A DNA stretch of 64,000 bases from Dickeya aquatica (lineage in GTDB: Bacteria > Pseudomonadota > Gammaproteobacteria > Enterobacterales > Enterobacteriaceae). Position 1 is the first letter of the stretch. The number at the start of each line of letters is the position of its first letter. This document shows positions 52,144 through 61,680 of this stretch, piece after piece. The stretch spans positions 1,054,001-1,118,000 of the forward strand of contig NZ_LT615367.1 in the NCBI RefSeq assembly GCF_900095885.1, in the 5' to 3' direction. The notes beneath the pieces were generated by a model. It was not told the DNA's origin and did not search any database. It saw only the letters and a program-made list of their open reading frames with translations. The translations under genes were made by a program, and so were the position numbers.

Positions 52144-53529
52144 TTAAATATTTTTTTCCCGCTTTACGGTGCGGGAAAGTGAAGATTCTTTTTTTATTTC
52201 AGTTACCTGACTTTCTACCCAACCATCACGCAAGCGGGTTTTCAGTTTATCGCCGGGGGCTATCTGCGTCGTTTTCTTCATGACCTGACCAGTCGCGGTA
52301 GTGGTTACACTATAACCACGAGCCAGGGTAGCCAAGGGGCTAACGGCTTCGAGATGTGAACAGGCTTCACCAAAGCGTTGTTTCTGCTGGTTAAGCTGTT
52401 TTTCCAGAGCGTGTTGCAGCCGGTAACGACACTGTTGTATGTGCTGTTGTGCCCGGTGCAGGCGGGGCTGTGGATGCTGCTGTGTTAAGCGTTGATTCAG
52501 GCGTTCCTGCTGGTGTTTTTGCCGGCGCAACTGCTGCTGAATGGCATCGTTTAGTCGCTGCTTCATGCGAATAAGCTGCGTTTGCTGGCGCGCCAGGCGC
52601 AATTGCGGATGTTGCTGATGCAGCCGGTGTTGCAGGCGTGCCAACTGTTGCTGACGCTGCGCCAGATAGTAGTCGAGCGCCATCTCCAGCCGCTGACGCT
52701 GTGCCTGGAGCTGCCTGAGTAATTCTTGCTGATTACGGCTGACCAGCTCTGCGGCTGCTGATGGCGTGGGCGCGCGCAAGTCGGCCACAAAATCGGCAAT
52801 GGTGACATCCGTTTCGTGCCCGACGGCGCTGACGATAGGGATGCGACTGGCAAAAATGGCGTGAGCCACACGTTCATCATTGAAACTCCACAGGTCTTCC
52901 AGCGAGCCGCCTCCGCGCCCGACGATAAGCACATCGCACTCTCTGCGCAGGTTAGCCAGCTCAATCGCCCGAACAATTTGCGCAGGCGCTTCGCTTCCCT
53001 GTACTGCCGTCGGGTAGATAACGACCGGTAGTGATGGGTCTCGACGTTGCAGAATATGGAGAACATCATGCAGTGCTGCACCGCTGGCCGAGGTAATGAC
53101 GCCAACCTGACGTGCCGGTTTGGGCAGCGGCTGTTTGTGCTGGACATCAAATAACCCTTGTGCGGACAGGCGTTGTTTCAACTGTTCGAATTGCTGTTGT
53201 AATGCGCCGTCGCCTGCCGGGTGCATACTTTCAGCCAGTAGCTGATAGTCACCGCGTGGCTCATACAGCGTGAGCGTGGCGCGTACCAGCACCTGTAGTC
53301 CATTTTGCACTCGAAAGGTGACACGCCGGTTACTGTTACGGAACATGGCACAACGCACCTGAGCGCGTTCATCTTTCAGCGTAAAGTACCAATGACCAGA
53401 AGAGGGCTGGGAGAGATTGGAAATTTCGCCAGAGAGCCAGACTTGGCCCATTTCTGCTTCCAGCAACTGTTTTACCGTCTGATTCAGGCGGCTGACGGTA
53501 AAGATAGTGGATGAAGGCAATGAGGACAT
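52144..53529 (-). CDS. xseA: Exodeoxyribonuclease VII large subunit XseA
   Basis: Large subunit of single-strand-specific ExoVII, involved in repair. 461 aa from ATG at 53529 ([23 protein letters not shown]); an upstream start adds 13 residues unlike the family. N-terminal OB-fold ([20 protein letters not shown]), catalytic domain ([68 protein letters not shown]) and a long Gln/Arg/His-rich coiled coil (about 280-410). Divergent from guaB as in E. coli. Confidence 0.95.
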   Translation of the reverse strand: MSSLPSSTIFTVSRLNQTVKQLLEAEMGQVWLSGEISNLSQPSSGHWYFTLKDERAQVRCAMFRNSNRRVTFRVQNGLQVLVRATLTLYEPRGDYQLLAESMHPAGDGALQQQFEQLKQRLSAQGLFDVQHKQPLPKPARQVGVITSASGAALHDVLHILQRRDPSLPVVIYPTAVQGSEAPAQIVRAIELANLRRECDVLIVGRGGGSLEDLWSFNDERVAHAIFASRIPIVSAVGHETDVTIADFVADLRAPTPSAAAELVSRNQQELLRQLQAQRQRLEMALDYYLAQRQQQLARLQHRLHQQHPQLRLARQQTQLIRMKQRLNDAIQQQLRRQKHQQERLNQRLTQQHPQPRLHRAQQHIQQCRYRLQHALEKQLNQQKQRFGEACSHLEAVSPLATLARGYSVTTTATGQVMKKTTQIAPGDKLKTRLRDGWVESQVTEIKKESSLSRTVKREKNI

Positions 53530-53598
53530 TGTGACCTGGATCAAATAGAAAAACAGGGAGTTAATCAATCGATATTACCGGGCATCCGGTGGTTCGCA

Positions 53599-53648
53599 AG
53601 CATTTTTATAAAAAAATGCTGGAGGCAATCGATTTCGGCCTGTATAAT
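53599..53648 (+). promoter_or_regulatory. guaB promoter region
   Basis: TATAAT at 53643-53648 is the probable -10. A PurR-like sequence AGGCAATCGATTTCGG (about 53622-53637, 11 of 16 to consensus) overlaps the -35 region, comparable to the weak E. coli guaB site. An AT-rich inverted repeat AGCATTTTT / AAAAATGCT (53599-53620) just upstream may act as an UP element. Confidence 0.6.
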
Positions 53649-53700
53649 GCCACGGCAATATTTTATCTAAAACCTATCCCAATTCCGGTGAGATATTGCC

Positions 53701-55164
53701 ATGCTACGTATTGTAAAAGAAGCTCTGACCTTCGATGACGTTCTTCTCGTTCCTGCCCACTCCACTGTTTTGCCCAACACGGCAGATCTGAGTACCCAAC
53801 TGACCCAGCGTATTCGCCTGAATATTCCGATGCTTTCTGCTGCGATGGACACCGTAACGGAGTCCGGGCTTGCCATTGCATTGGCTCAGGAAGGGGGGAT
53901 TGGCTTCATTCACAAAAATATGCCTATCGAACGGCAGGCAGAAGAAGTGAGCCGCGTGAAGCGCCATGAAAGTGGTGTGGTGGTTGACCCACAAACGGTT
54001 ACCCCTGAAACCACCTTGCGTCAGGTAAAAGCGTTGACCGAACGTAATGGTTTTGCCGGTTATCCGGTGGTGACTACCGGTAATGAATTGGTCGGGATCA
54101 TTACGGGGCGTGATGTGCGTTTCGTCACCGATCTGGATCGCCCGGTCAGTGCCGTAATGACACCTAAAGAGCGTCTGGTAACGGTGAAAGAGGGTGAAGC
54201 GCGTGAAGTCGTGCTGCAAAGAATGCATGAACGCCGTATTGAAAAAGCGCTGGTGGTCGACGATCAGTTCCGTCTGGTCGGGATGATCACCGTAAAAGAT
54301 TTCCAGAAAGCTGAACGTAAACCCAACGCCTGCAAAGACGAGCATGGCCGTCTGCGTGTGGGTGCCGCAGTGGGTGCCGGTGCAGGCAATGAAGAGCGTA
54401 TTGATGCGCTGGTGGCCGCGGGTGTTGATGTGTTGCTGATTGACTCTTCCCACGGCCACTCCGAAGGCGTGTTGCAGCGCATTCGTGAAACGCGTGCCAA
54501 ATACCCTGATTTGCAGATAATCGGCGGTAACGTGGCGACGGGCGCTGGCGCTCGTGCGCTGGCAGAAGCTGGCGTCAGCGCGGTTAAAGTCGGTATTGGC
54601 CCGGGTTCTATCTGTACGACTCGTATCGTCACGGGTGTCGGTGTGCCGCAAATTACCGCAATTGCTGATGCGGTTGATGCGCTGGAAGGCACCGGGATCC
54701 CGGTCATTGCCGATGGCGGTATTCGCTTTTCTGGTGACATTGCCAAAGCCATTGCGGCAGGCGCGGCTTGCGTGATGGTGGGCTCAATGCTGGCCGGTAC
54801 GGAGGAATCTCCAGGGGAGATCGAGCTTTATCAGGGCCGTGCGTTCAAATCATACCGTGGTATGGGCTCACTGGGAGCAATGTCGAAAGGCTCATCCGAC
54901 CGTTATTTCCAGTCTGACAATGCGGCTGACAAACTGGTGCCGGAAGGTATCGAGGGTCGCGTCGCTTATAAAGGCCGCCTGAAAGAGATAGTGCACCAGC
55001 AGATGGGGGGCCTGCGCTCTTGCATGGGCCTGACGGGCTGTCAGACTATCGATGCGCTGCGTACCAAAGCCGAATTCGTGCGCATCAGCGGCGCTGGCAT
55101 TCAGGAAAGCCACGTCCATGACGTCACCATTACCAAAGAGTCGCCGAACTACCGCATGGGTTAA
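53701..55164 (+). CDS. guaB: IMP dehydrogenase GuaB
   Basis: Oxidises IMP to XMP, the first step to GMP. 487 aa with the nucleophile Cys305 in [15 protein letters not shown] and two CBS domains inserted at about 93-205. The C-terminal flap [21 protein letters not shown] is present. guaA follows after 92 bases including an attenuator-like hairpin. Confidence 0.97.
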   Translation: MLRIVKEALTFDDVLLVPAHSTVLPNTADLSTQLTQRIRLNIPMLSAAMDTVTESGLAIALAQEGGIGFIHKNMPIERQAEEVSRVKRHESGVVVDPQTVTPETTLRQVKALTERNGFAGYPVVTTGNELVGIITGRDVRFVTDLDRPVSAVMTPKERLVTVKEGEAREVVLQRMHERRIEKALVVDDQFRLVGMITVKDFQKAERKPNACKDEHGRLRVGAAVGAGAGNEERIDALVAAGVDVLLIDSSHGHSEGVLQRIRETRAKYPDLQIIGGNVATGAGARALAEAGVSAVKVGIGPGSICTTRIVTGVGVPQITAIADAVDALEGTGIPVIADGGIRFSGDIAKAIAAGAACVMVGSMLAGTEESPGEIELYQGRAFKSYRGMGSLGAMSKGSSDRYFQSDNAADKLVPEGIEGRVAYKGRLKEIVHQQMGGLRSCMGLTGCQTIDALRTKAEFVRISGAGIQESHVHDVTITKESPNYRMG

Positions 55165-55191
55165 GCGCGTTATCGGCTGATTTAATGCAAC

Positions 55192-55223
55192 GAACCCGGT
55201 AAACTCGCCGGGTTCAATTTTTC
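55192..55223 (+). terminator. Hairpin between guaB and guaA
   Basis: GAACCCGG / CCGGGTTC with an eight-base loop followed by AATTTTTCTTTT. It should terminate part of guaB transcription and set the guaB:guaA ratio. Confidence 0.8.
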
Positions 55224-55256
55224 TTTTGCTTCTATCCGTAGTGGAATACGCCTCTC

Positions 55257-56834
55257 ATGACAGAAAACATTCATCAACATCGCATTCTTATTCTGGATTT
55301 CGGTTCGCAATATACACAACTGGTCGCCCGCCGCGTGCGTGAGCTGGGCGTATACTGCGAACTGTGGGCATGGGATGTCACCGAAGCGCAGATTCGCGAG
55401 TTCAACCCGAATGGCATTATCCTTTCCGGCGGCCCGGAGAGTACCACCGAGTTTAATAGCCCGCGCGCGCCGGAATATGTTTTCCAGGCCGGCGTGCCGG
55501 TGCTGGGCGTATGCTACGGTATGCAAACCATGGCGATGCAGTTAGGTGGCAAAGTGGAAGGCTCCAGCGAGCGCGAATTTGGTTATGCGCAAGTGGAAGT
55601 TAAAGCCAACAGTGCGTTGATCCGTGATATTCAGGACGCCGTGAGTGCTAATGGTGCGCCGTTGCTGGATGTGTGGATGAGCCACGGTGATAAAGTCACC
55701 GCTATTCCGGCTGATTTCGTGACGGTGGCCAGCACCGATACCTGCCCGTACGCCATTATGGCGAATGAAGAAAAACGCTTCTATGGCGTACAGTTCCACC
55801 CGGAAGTGACCCATACGCGTCAGGGCCAGCAGATGCTTGAGCGTTTTGTACGCGATATCTGCCAGTGCAACGCCCTGTGGACACCGGCAAAAATTATTGA
55901 TGATGCCGTTGCGCGTATTCGTGAGCAGGTGGGGGAAGACAAAGTGATCCTCGGCCTGTCCGGCGGAGTGGATTCCTCGGTAACGGCGCTGTTGCTGCAC
56001 CGTGCCATTGGCGAGCGCCTGACCTGCGTATTTGTGGATAATGGTCTGCTGCGCCTGAACGAGGCCGAACAGGTGATGGAAATGTTTGGCGACCAGTTTG
56101 GCCTCAACATTGTGCATGTTCAGGCGGAAAACCGTTTCCTGTCAGCGCTGGCAGGCATTAACGACCCGGAAGCCAAGCGTAAAACTATTGGCCGAGTCTT
56201 CATCGAGGTGTTTGATGAAGAAGCTGGCAAGCTGACCGATGTCAAATGGCTGGCGCAAGGCACGATTTACCCGGATGTTATCGAGTCTGCGGCTTCTGCC
56301 ACTGGCAAAGCACACGTTATCAAGTCTCACCATAACGTGGGTGGTTTGCCGGATGACATGGCGCTGGGGCTGGTTGAGCCGCTCAAAGAGCTGTTCAAGG
56401 ACGAGGTACGCAAGATTGGTCTGGAGCTCGGCCTGCCGTACAACATGCTCTACCGTCACCCGTTCCCGGGGCCGGGCCTTGGCGTGCGCGTATTAGGCGA
56501 AGTGAAAAAAGAGTATTGCGACCTGCTGCGCCGCGCTGATGCTATCTTCATTGAAGAATTGCACAAAGCCGAGCTGTACGACAAAGTCAGCCAGGCATTC
56601 ACGGTATTCCTGCCGGTACGCTCCGTTGGCGTAATGGGCGATGGCCGGAAATATGACTGGGTTGTCTCGCTGCGTGCTGTCGAAACCATTGATTTTATGA
56701 CCGCGCACTGGGCACACCTGCCGTACGAATTCCTCGGCCGCGTCTCCAACCGCATCATCAACGAAGTTGATGGCATCTCCCGCGTGGTGTATGACGTCTC
56801 CGGCAAACCGCCAGCTACGATCGAGTGGGAATGA
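55257..56834 (+). CDS. guaA: GMP synthase GuaA
   Basis: Glutamine-hydrolysing amination of XMP to GMP. 525 aa: class I amidotransferase domain with Cys86 in [11 protein letters not shown] and His/Glu in QFHPEVTHT, then the ATP pyrophosphatase domain with [15 protein letters not shown] and the C-terminal dimerisation domain ending PPATIEWE. Confidence 0.97.
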   Translation: MTENIHQHRILILDFGSQYTQLVARRVRELGVYCELWAWDVTEAQIREFNPNGIILSGGPESTTEFNSPRAPEYVFQAGVPVLGVCYGMQTMAMQLGGKVEGSSEREFGYAQVEVKANSALIRDIQDAVSANGAPLLDVWMSHGDKVTAIPADFVTVASTDTCPYAIMANEEKRFYGVQFHPEVTHTRQGQQMLERFVRDICQCNALWTPAKIIDDAVARIREQVGEDKVILGLSGGVDSSVTALLLHRAIGERLTCVFVDNGLLRLNEAEQVMEMFGDQFGLNIVHVQAENRFLSALAGINDPEAKRKTIGRVFIEVFDEEAGKLTDVKWLAQGTIYPDVIESAASATGKAHVIKSHHNVGGLPDDMALGLVEPLKELFKDEVRKIGLELGLPYNMLYRHPFPGPGLGVRVLGEVKKEYCDLLRRADAIFIEELHKAELYDKVSQAFTVFLPVRSVGVMGDGRKYDWVVSLRAVETIDFMTAHWAHLPYEFLGRVSNRIINEVDGISRVVYDVSGKPPATIEWE

Positions 56835-56881
56835 TTTTCCAACCGAAAACGTCTGGTACTGACAGGTACTCAATCAAGCGT

Positions 56882-56908
56882 AAGTCCGCGTAATAGCGGA
56901 CTTTTTTT
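56882..56908 (+). terminator. guaBA terminator
   Basis: AAGTCCGC / GCGGACTT with loop GTAATA followed by a T run. Confidence 0.93.
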
Positions 56909-57340
56909 CAGCGTTAAACCACCATCTCGGGAGGTGATGATTATTTTTGTGAGGCTATCGCCTGAAGAAAATCCTATGCCTGAAGCTTTTCTCTTACTCA
57001 TCACAAGTAGGAAGGAAATCACTGACATGCGCAGTAATAGACGTTCAGCGCATGTGTTTTGGCGTTGTAAATACCTCTTGGTTTGAACACCGAATATTGC
57101 TATCAGATTTTAACAGGAGCCGTGGGGAAAGCGTTTTATCGCCCATAAACGATTACTGATAGATTGGGTATAGTGTCGTTACGTTATTTGTATTTTATAC
57201 ATGTGTTGCTCTCGCTCTGTAGCTATGACCAATATCACTATTGGTACAGAATAGGTATAGGCACGTTAAAAATCAGCCTGTGATATTTTATTCTGTAGCA
57301 GGGAGGAGCGGTATCCTTCATAAATAGCAAGGAAGCAATT
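56909..57340. other. AT-rich region upstream of the polysaccharide lyase
   Basis: About 430 bases with no gene recognised. Composition is clearly more AT-rich than the guaA side. No convincing KdgR, Fur or CRP full site was found; TGTGATATTTTATTCT near 57280 carries only a CRP half-site. Confidence 0.6.
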
Positions 57341-57396
57341 ATGGAAAGGAAAATACGATGAAAAGGAGAGTGCTATGGAAAGGAAAAAATGTATGA
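57341..57396 (+). other. Two overlapping mini-ORFs ahead of the lyase gene
   Basis: 57341-57361 encodes MERKIR and ends TGA inside the next start (ATGA); 57358-57396 encodes MKRRVLWKGKNV and runs past the start of the lyase gene at 57375 in another frame. The 13-base sequence ATGGAAAGGAAAA occurs at both 57341 and 57375, so a local duplication of the start region probably created them. Each has a purine-rich upstream stretch. Confidence 0.55.
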
Positions 57397-59060
57397 ATGT
57401 ATCTTTATATAAAAGAGTATGGCAGGGGGGTTCAACCTTCATCGTGGTGGTGATATGCCTGATGGGGGCGGTATTCAGTTATGCGGCAACGAATGATCCA
57501 ACTTTCCTTCATCCTGGTATGCTGTATACGTCTACTGATCTCAATAAAATGAGAGCAGGCGTGAATAATAAAAAAGATCCTTGGTTTCGGGATTGGCAAA
57601 TATTACAAATGCATTATCTGGCCGGGGCCAGCTATTCGGTTACACCGAAGAGTGTGGTGTACAGGAACGACCCTGTTTATGGCAGCTCTGGAAACGGTGA
57701 GTTACAAACCAGTGCTTCGTCGGCATTATTACTCGCCATTGAATGGTCAATTACACGAGACCCGGCTTATGCCAGCGCAGCAATTAAAATCCTTAATGGC
57801 TGGTCTTCGACTTTACAGTCTATTAAAGGAAAAGATGCGCAGCTTGCAGCCAGTCTCTATGGATATAAATTACTGAATGCGGCGGAAATTCTGCGTTATA
57901 GCGATAGCGGTTGGGCGGCTGCGGATATTGAGCGCTTTAGTGCGATGATGACGACGGTATTTTACCCGCTCACCCACACCTATGGTCAGGTCAATGGGGG
58001 ATGGGCGAACGGTAACTGGGATGCCGCTGATACGGTATTTCATTTGAGCCTGGGCATCTGGTTAAATGATTCTGTTATTTATAATGATGCCGTGAATTAT
58101 TTTAAAAACGGCGAGGGTAATGGTTCAGTCATTCATTATGTACAGAATGATAGCGGTCAGTTACAGGAAAGTGGTCGTGACCAGGCTCATGCCCAAGGCG
58201 GTTTGGGGTTGTTGGTCATGGCCGCTCAGATTGGTTATAATCAGCGTCAATATCAGCAAGCAGGCGCAGATCTGGTGAGTTATCCCGATAATAGTTATCC
58301 TCTGGTTAAAGCTGCCGAATATATTGCCAAATATAATCTTGGCTATGATGTTCCTTATACACCGATTCCGGGAAAAGGATATATGCTTGATGATATGCGT
58401 AGAGGCTATTCATGGATGCCAGGGCTGACGGTGTCTTCGCGTTTTCGTGGTGAATTCCGTCCCATTTATCAGGGTATCCTGAATTTATTTACGGCAGCAG
58501 GCGTTGATAAAAAGAAACTTTCTTATACCCGAGAGGTGATCGGCAGAATGCCAATAGGGAAGTTTTATTTTGATCATCCTTCTTATGAGGGCGTGCTGGC
58601 AGGCAATACACTTGCGGCATCAAATAACATGTATGTTGTACTGCAATCGGTAAAGAAATATATCAATGCGGATAACAGTGGCGCACTGGTAACCGTGATA
58701 AATACGTCCTCTCCTGCGGTTGTCAATGGAATAAGCCCATCGGTGATAAATGGTTTTCAGGCTGTGTATCTGGCAAAAAATAGATTTGCTTTTCGTTCGC
58801 TGCAAACCGGAAAATATCTGTCAGTCGCGGCTGACGGCACGGTGCTGGCAACGGCAGATGCGGTAACGAACAGTGAGTCATTTGCCTATAACGACTCGGG
58901 AAATGGCAGCGGCACATTGCAGGCGCTGTCTAATGGACGTTATATTGTCATGAATGCCGGGACATATCAGATTTCCGCAACGGCAACCGGCGTGAATGAT
59001 GATAGCGTCCGCTGGACAATTCTCTACCCTAACCCAACAGATCTGGGCGTCATCAATTAA
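57375..59060 (+). CDS. Secreted polysaccharide lyase, alginate lyase superfamily
   Basis: 561 aa. AGGAG six bases before the ATG at 57375 supports this start. Signal peptide cut near SYAATNDP (residue 38). The main domain (about 40-430) has an alpha/alpha toroid pattern with the alginate-lyase family hallmarks GGWANGNWDAAD (208-219) and QESGRDQAHAQGG (264-276), where Asn, Arg and His form the usual active site. The C-terminal 110 residues (AFRSLQTGKYLSVAADG, ALSNGRYIVMNAG) look like beta-trefoil or fascin-like repeats, a possible carbohydrate-binding module. Substrate is unknown: a polyuronide such as alginate, glucuronan or a plant polymer. Codon use and composition are more AT-rich than neighbours, which suggests acquisition by transfer. 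Confidence 0.8.
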   Translation: MERKKCMNVSLYKRVWQGGSTFIVVVICLMGAVFSYAATNDPTFLHPGMLYTSTDLNKMRAGVNNKKDPWFRDWQILQMHYLAGASYSVTPKSVVYRNDPVYGSSGNGELQTSASSALLLAIEWSITRDPAYASAAIKILNGWSSTLQSIKGKDAQLAASLYGYKLLNAAEILRYSDSGWAAADIERFSAMMTTVFYPLTHTYGQVNGGWANGNWDAADTVFHLSLGIWLNDSVIYNDAVNYFKNGEGNGSVIHYVQNDSGQLQESGRDQAHAQGGLGLLVMAAQIGYNQRQYQQAGADLVSYPDNSYPLVKAAEYIAKYNLGYDVPYTPIPGKGYMLDDMRRGYSWMPGLTVSSRFRGEFRPIYQGILNLFTAAGVDKKKLSYTREVIGRMPIGKFYFDHPSYEGVLAGNTLAASNNMYVVLQSVKKYINADNSGALVTVINTSSPAVVNGISPSVINGFQAVYLAKNRFAFRSLQTGKYLSVAADGTVLATADAVTNSESFAYNDSGNGSGTLQALSNGRYIVMNAGTYQISATATGVNDDSVRWTILYPNPTDLGVIN

Positions 59061-59070
59061 TGCCTGAGAG

Positions 59071-59094
59071 ACGAGCCATCGCGTTATGGCTCGT
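59071..59094 (+). terminator. Hairpin after the lyase gene
   Basis: ACGAGCCAT / ATGGCTCGT with a six-base loop, ten bases after the stop; no T-tract, so a weak terminator. Confidence 0.5.
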
Positions 59095-59180
59095 ATCACG
59101 GTGTTGTGGCTGGGATAGCATCATAAAAATCAAAGAGATGATTATCTCTTCTCACGATAATCATGGAGTGACCCGCATTA

Positions 59181-59936
59181 ATGAAATTCCTCAAGGTGGC
59201 CGGTCTGATGATGAGCGGCGTATTGATCTTTTCATTTGGTCAAAGCCTGATACGCGCGGCACACAGCGCAGAGCAAATGGGCGGGAAGGATTATTTGTCT
59301 GCACGGCGTGATTCAGCCAAACTGGCACCCGACCCGGTAGCGAACAGCCAGACGGCGATTGTGCAGGTGTATACCGCCGCCACCTATGGCTGGCGCGGCC
59401 TGGTGGCGGTACATCCGTGGATTATCATCAAGAAAGCCGGGGAAACCCAGTATCAGCGCTATGAAGTGATAGGCTGGGGTGAAGGGGATGTGGTTCGTCG
59501 TAACTCTACGCCGGTGCCTGATGGCTACTGGTTCGGCTCGCAGCCCCATGTGCTGGTGACGCACCGGGGCAAGGCCGCAGAGGCGATGATCCCCAACATT
59601 GAGCAGGCGGTGAAAAGCTACCCCTGGCCTCACACTTACCATGCCTGGCCCGGCCCTAACAGCAACACGTTTATGGCGCATATCGGCCGTGAAGTGCCGG
59701 AGCTGAAGCTAGATTTGCCCGCTAATGCGATAGGCAAAGACTTTCGGGCTCTGACGAACCCGGTGGGGCTCTCTTCATCGGGTAAAGGTGTGCAGGTGTC
59801 CGTGTTGGGGATGCTTGGCCTTAATCTTGGCATAGAAGAGGGGATTGAGGTGAATGTGCTGGGGGTTAATCTTGGTGTAGACCTAAACCCTCCGGCATTG
59901 CGGTTGCCGTTTATTGGCCGCCTCGGGTATGACTAA
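59181..59936 (+). CDS. DUF3750 family exported protein
   Basis: 251 aa with an N-terminal signal or anchor (about 1-27). Shows the DUF3750 landmarks VQVYTAATYGWRGLVAVHPWI, YWFGSQPHVLV and WPGPNSNTFMAHIGREVPEL. The His/Trp and Asn/Ser residues suggest a small enzyme fold but no reaction has been assigned that I know of. It stands alone with a weak ribosome site and lies between the lyase and the repeat protein. Confidence 0.75.
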   Translation: MKFLKVAGLMMSGVLIFSFGQSLIRAAHSAEQMGGKDYLSARRDSAKLAPDPVANSQTAIVQVYTAATYGWRGLVAVHPWIIIKKAGETQYQRYEVIGWGEGDVVRRNSTPVPDGYWFGSQPHVLVTHRGKAAEAMIPNIEQAVKSYPWPHTYHAWPGPNSNTFMAHIGREVPELKLDLPANAIGKDFRALTNPVGLSSSGKGVQVSVLGMLGLNLGIEEGIEVNVLGVNLGVDLNPPALRLPFIGRLGYD

Positions 59937-60019
59937 GGCGTTTTTCTGGTGGGCACAAGTGATGTGTTGCGGGAAGGGTGTCTGCTTAATCGATTTGCCA
60001 GCCTGGTGAGAGGATATTG

Positions 60020-60463
60020 ATGCTAGTACGAAAAAAAGCCATAGCGCTGTTGTGCCTGTTGATGAGTGTGTCGGCGTATGCTAATGCCAAAACGCAGGGG
60101 AATGCTGACAGCATGAGTTATCAGGGCATGAATGCGACCACCGATAGCATGGGCAATACGACCTATCGGGACAAAAATGGCCGGATGCTTGGGTCAGCCT
60201 CGACGGATAACACCAGCGGAAACACCACGTACCGTAATGCTAACGGCTCTATCGTCGGGAGCGCCAATACCAGTAATAGTGGTGAAACAACATACCGAAA
60301 CCCAAATGGCGGGATAGTGGGGTCAGCGTCAACAGGCATGACGGGCACCACCACCTACCGTGACAGAAACGGCAAGATAGTCGGGAGCTCCACCTCGGAC
60401 AGCAGCGGCAGAAAAACGTACCGTAATGCCAATGGTTCGATTGTCGATCGTTTGCAGTACTAA
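60020..60463 (+). CDS. Secreted protein with five 21-22-residue repeats
   Basis: 147 aa from ATG at 60020 (GAGAGGA upstream; a TTG three bases earlier is less likely). Signal peptide cut near AYANA. The rest is a tandem array with TYR at residues 48-50, 70-72, 91-93, 112-114 and 133-135, each unit reading roughly G-x-T-T-Y-R-[ND]-x-N-G-x-[IM]-[VL]-G-S-[AS]-x-T. Composition is Gly/Asn/Ser/Thr rich with no Cys in the mature part. Such repeats may form a beta-solenoid or extended surface fibre. I do not recognise the family by name. Confidence 0.75.
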   Translation: MLVRKKAIALLCLLMSVSAYANAKTQGNADSMSYQGMNATTDSMGNTTYRDKNGRMLGSASTDNTSGNTTYRNANGSIVGSANTSNSGETTYRNPNGGIVGSASTGMTGTTTYRDRNGKIVGSSTSDSSGRKTYRNANGSIVDRLQY

Positions 60464-60681
60464 CCCGTGCGCAGCATGGTCTGGCCACCAGGCTGTGCTT
60501 TCTCATTTCACCCCGTTTTCTCTCTCACCTTCCACCCAAAACGTTTCTCTCGTTGAGGGGCAACGTAACCTATTGAAACGGATTATTTCCCCTCTTTGCG
60601 ACAAAACCGTTGATTCATTTTTTAACCTAATGTTTTTATTGGAAATAATATTTTAGTTCAGTAGGTTAGCGATAAAAAGAC
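60464..60681. other. Gene-free AT-rich stretch
   Basis: Together with 60820-60955 this part of the 575-base interval before the VOC gene contains no gene that I can support. An imperfect GC hairpin follows the repeat-protein stop (about 60465-60495). Confidence 0.6.
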
Positions 60682-60819
60682 GTGATGGTGATTGCCAGTG
60701 CCGGGCATCATCTGGCGGCCAGTATCAATCATGTGGTGGGAAGCCACTATGGCGGCGGGCATAGGCTGGCAAGCTTTGCGATGCTGGCGCTGGATCCCGT
60801 GCCAGACACTCAAGGTTGA
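60682..60819 (+). pseudogene. Possible gene relic, 45 codons
   Basis: A GC-rich island in AT-rich DNA encodes, from GTG at 60682, VMVIASAGHHLAASINHVVG and continues to ALDPVPDTQG before TGA. No ribosome site, stop codons close upstream, and a protein-like composition with His and Gly suggest the remnant of a larger gene rather than a functional one. Parent family not recognised. Confidence 0.35.
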
Positions 60820-60955
60820 TTTAATAAAAAATCACTTTTAATGCATAAATAATTGTTTTTTTTCGATCTGGATCAGGATTTCCCTCAGCAAACCTGACTA
60901 TGTTGATGATTCACTGGTGAATGTGCCTGGCAGATAGCTTGTCTTCTGGCGAGGT

Positions 60956-61023
60956 GTTATCACGGGAGCAGTGTTATCATCGGTGAGGCGTTATCACCGG
61001 TGAAGCGCCATCACAGGCTGTAG
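60956..61023 (+). repeat. Four degenerate 17-bp tandem repeats
   Basis: Units GTTATCACGGGAGCAGT, GTTATCATCGGTGAGGC, GTTATCACCGGTGAAGC and GCCATCACAGGCTGTAG follow each other without gap. Units 2 and 3 differ at two positions. They end 15 bases before the VOC gene and could influence its expression. Confidence 0.7.
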
Positions 61024-61038
61024 TCAGGGGGAATAAAT

Positions 61039-61437
61039 ATGCAGGAGCAATTGAGTATCCCGGTGTCCGATTTATATCGCAGTCAGCGCTTTTATCAGCA
61101 GGCGCTCAAGCCGCTGGGGTATGAGCAGATCAAAGACATGAAATTTGCCGTGAGTTTTTCCGTGTTGGGCGGCTATGGTCTGGTGGCTGACTCTGGCGTC
61201 GAGTTTTGGCTATTTCAAGGGGAAGTGAGTACGCGGCCTGCGGCGCAGGTTGTCTTTGGTGTCTCATCAAAAGCCGTAGTGGATGCCTTTTTTAGCGCAG
61301 CCCTTGCCGCTGGCGGGCAGGATAAGGGGAAACCCGGTGTACAGACCTCGCGCCATCCTGATGAGTACGCCGCTTTTGTGTGTGATCCCGATGGCTACAC
61401 GGTCGCCGTGGTGTGCTGTCAGGCAGCGATGGCATAA
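61039..61437 (+). CDS. VOC (glyoxalase/bleomycin resistance) family protein
   Basis: 132 aa with a beta-alpha-beta-beta-beta pattern: IPVSDLYRSQRFYQQALKPLGYE at the start, FGVSSKAVVDAFFSAALAAGGQDKGKPG in the second half and the closing YAAFVCDPDGYTVAVVC. This is the subgroup usually annotated as lactoylglutathione lyase-like; the residues do not fix a substrate. SD AGGGGGA before ATG at 61039. Confidence 0.82.
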   Translation: MQEQLSIPVSDLYRSQRFYQQALKPLGYEQIKDMKFAVSFSVLGGYGLVADSGVEFWLFQGEVSTRPAAQVVFGVSSKAVVDAFFSAALAAGGQDKGKPGVQTSRHPDEYAAFVCDPDGYTVAVVCCQAAMA

Positions 61438-61511
61438 CTGTGTGGTGTGTCCGGGGGCAGGGTTTAGCCGCGTTGCTTATCACCTTTACGCCCGCGCTCT
61501 ATTTTTCAGCC

Positions 61512-61541
61512 TTGACCTTTATGACCAAGGCTTCCAATAAT
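61512..61541 (+). promoter_or_regulatory. Probable promoter of the thiamine-regulated unit
   Basis: TTGACC at 61512-61517 and AATAAT at 61536-61541 with an 18-base spacer place the start near 61548, just before the riboswitch aptamer. Confidence 0.65.
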
Positions 61542-61548
61542 GGCTCCG

Positions 61549-61636
61549 TTGACTCGGGGTGCCGCTTCCTATTCAGAACGGCTGAGAAATACCCGTATTA
61601 CCTGAACTGGATAATGCCAGCGTAGGGAAGTCACGG
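61549..61636 (+). promoter_or_regulatory. TPP riboswitch (THI element)
   Basis: Contains the conserved aptamer blocks in order: GACTCGGGGTGCC (61551-61563), GGCTGAGAAATACCCG (61580-61595), ACCTGAACTGGATAATGCCAG (about 61600-61620, one block) and CGTAGGGAAGT (61621-61631). Binding of thiamine pyrophosphate should lower expression. Downstream, CCCACCGGC (61640-61648) can pair with GCCGGTTGGG (61665-61674), which partly masks the GGGAGG ribosome site, indicating translational control. Confidence 0.95.
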
Positions 61637-61680
61637 TATCCCACCGGCTACCGCCTTCTTTCACGCCGGTTGGGAGGTTT

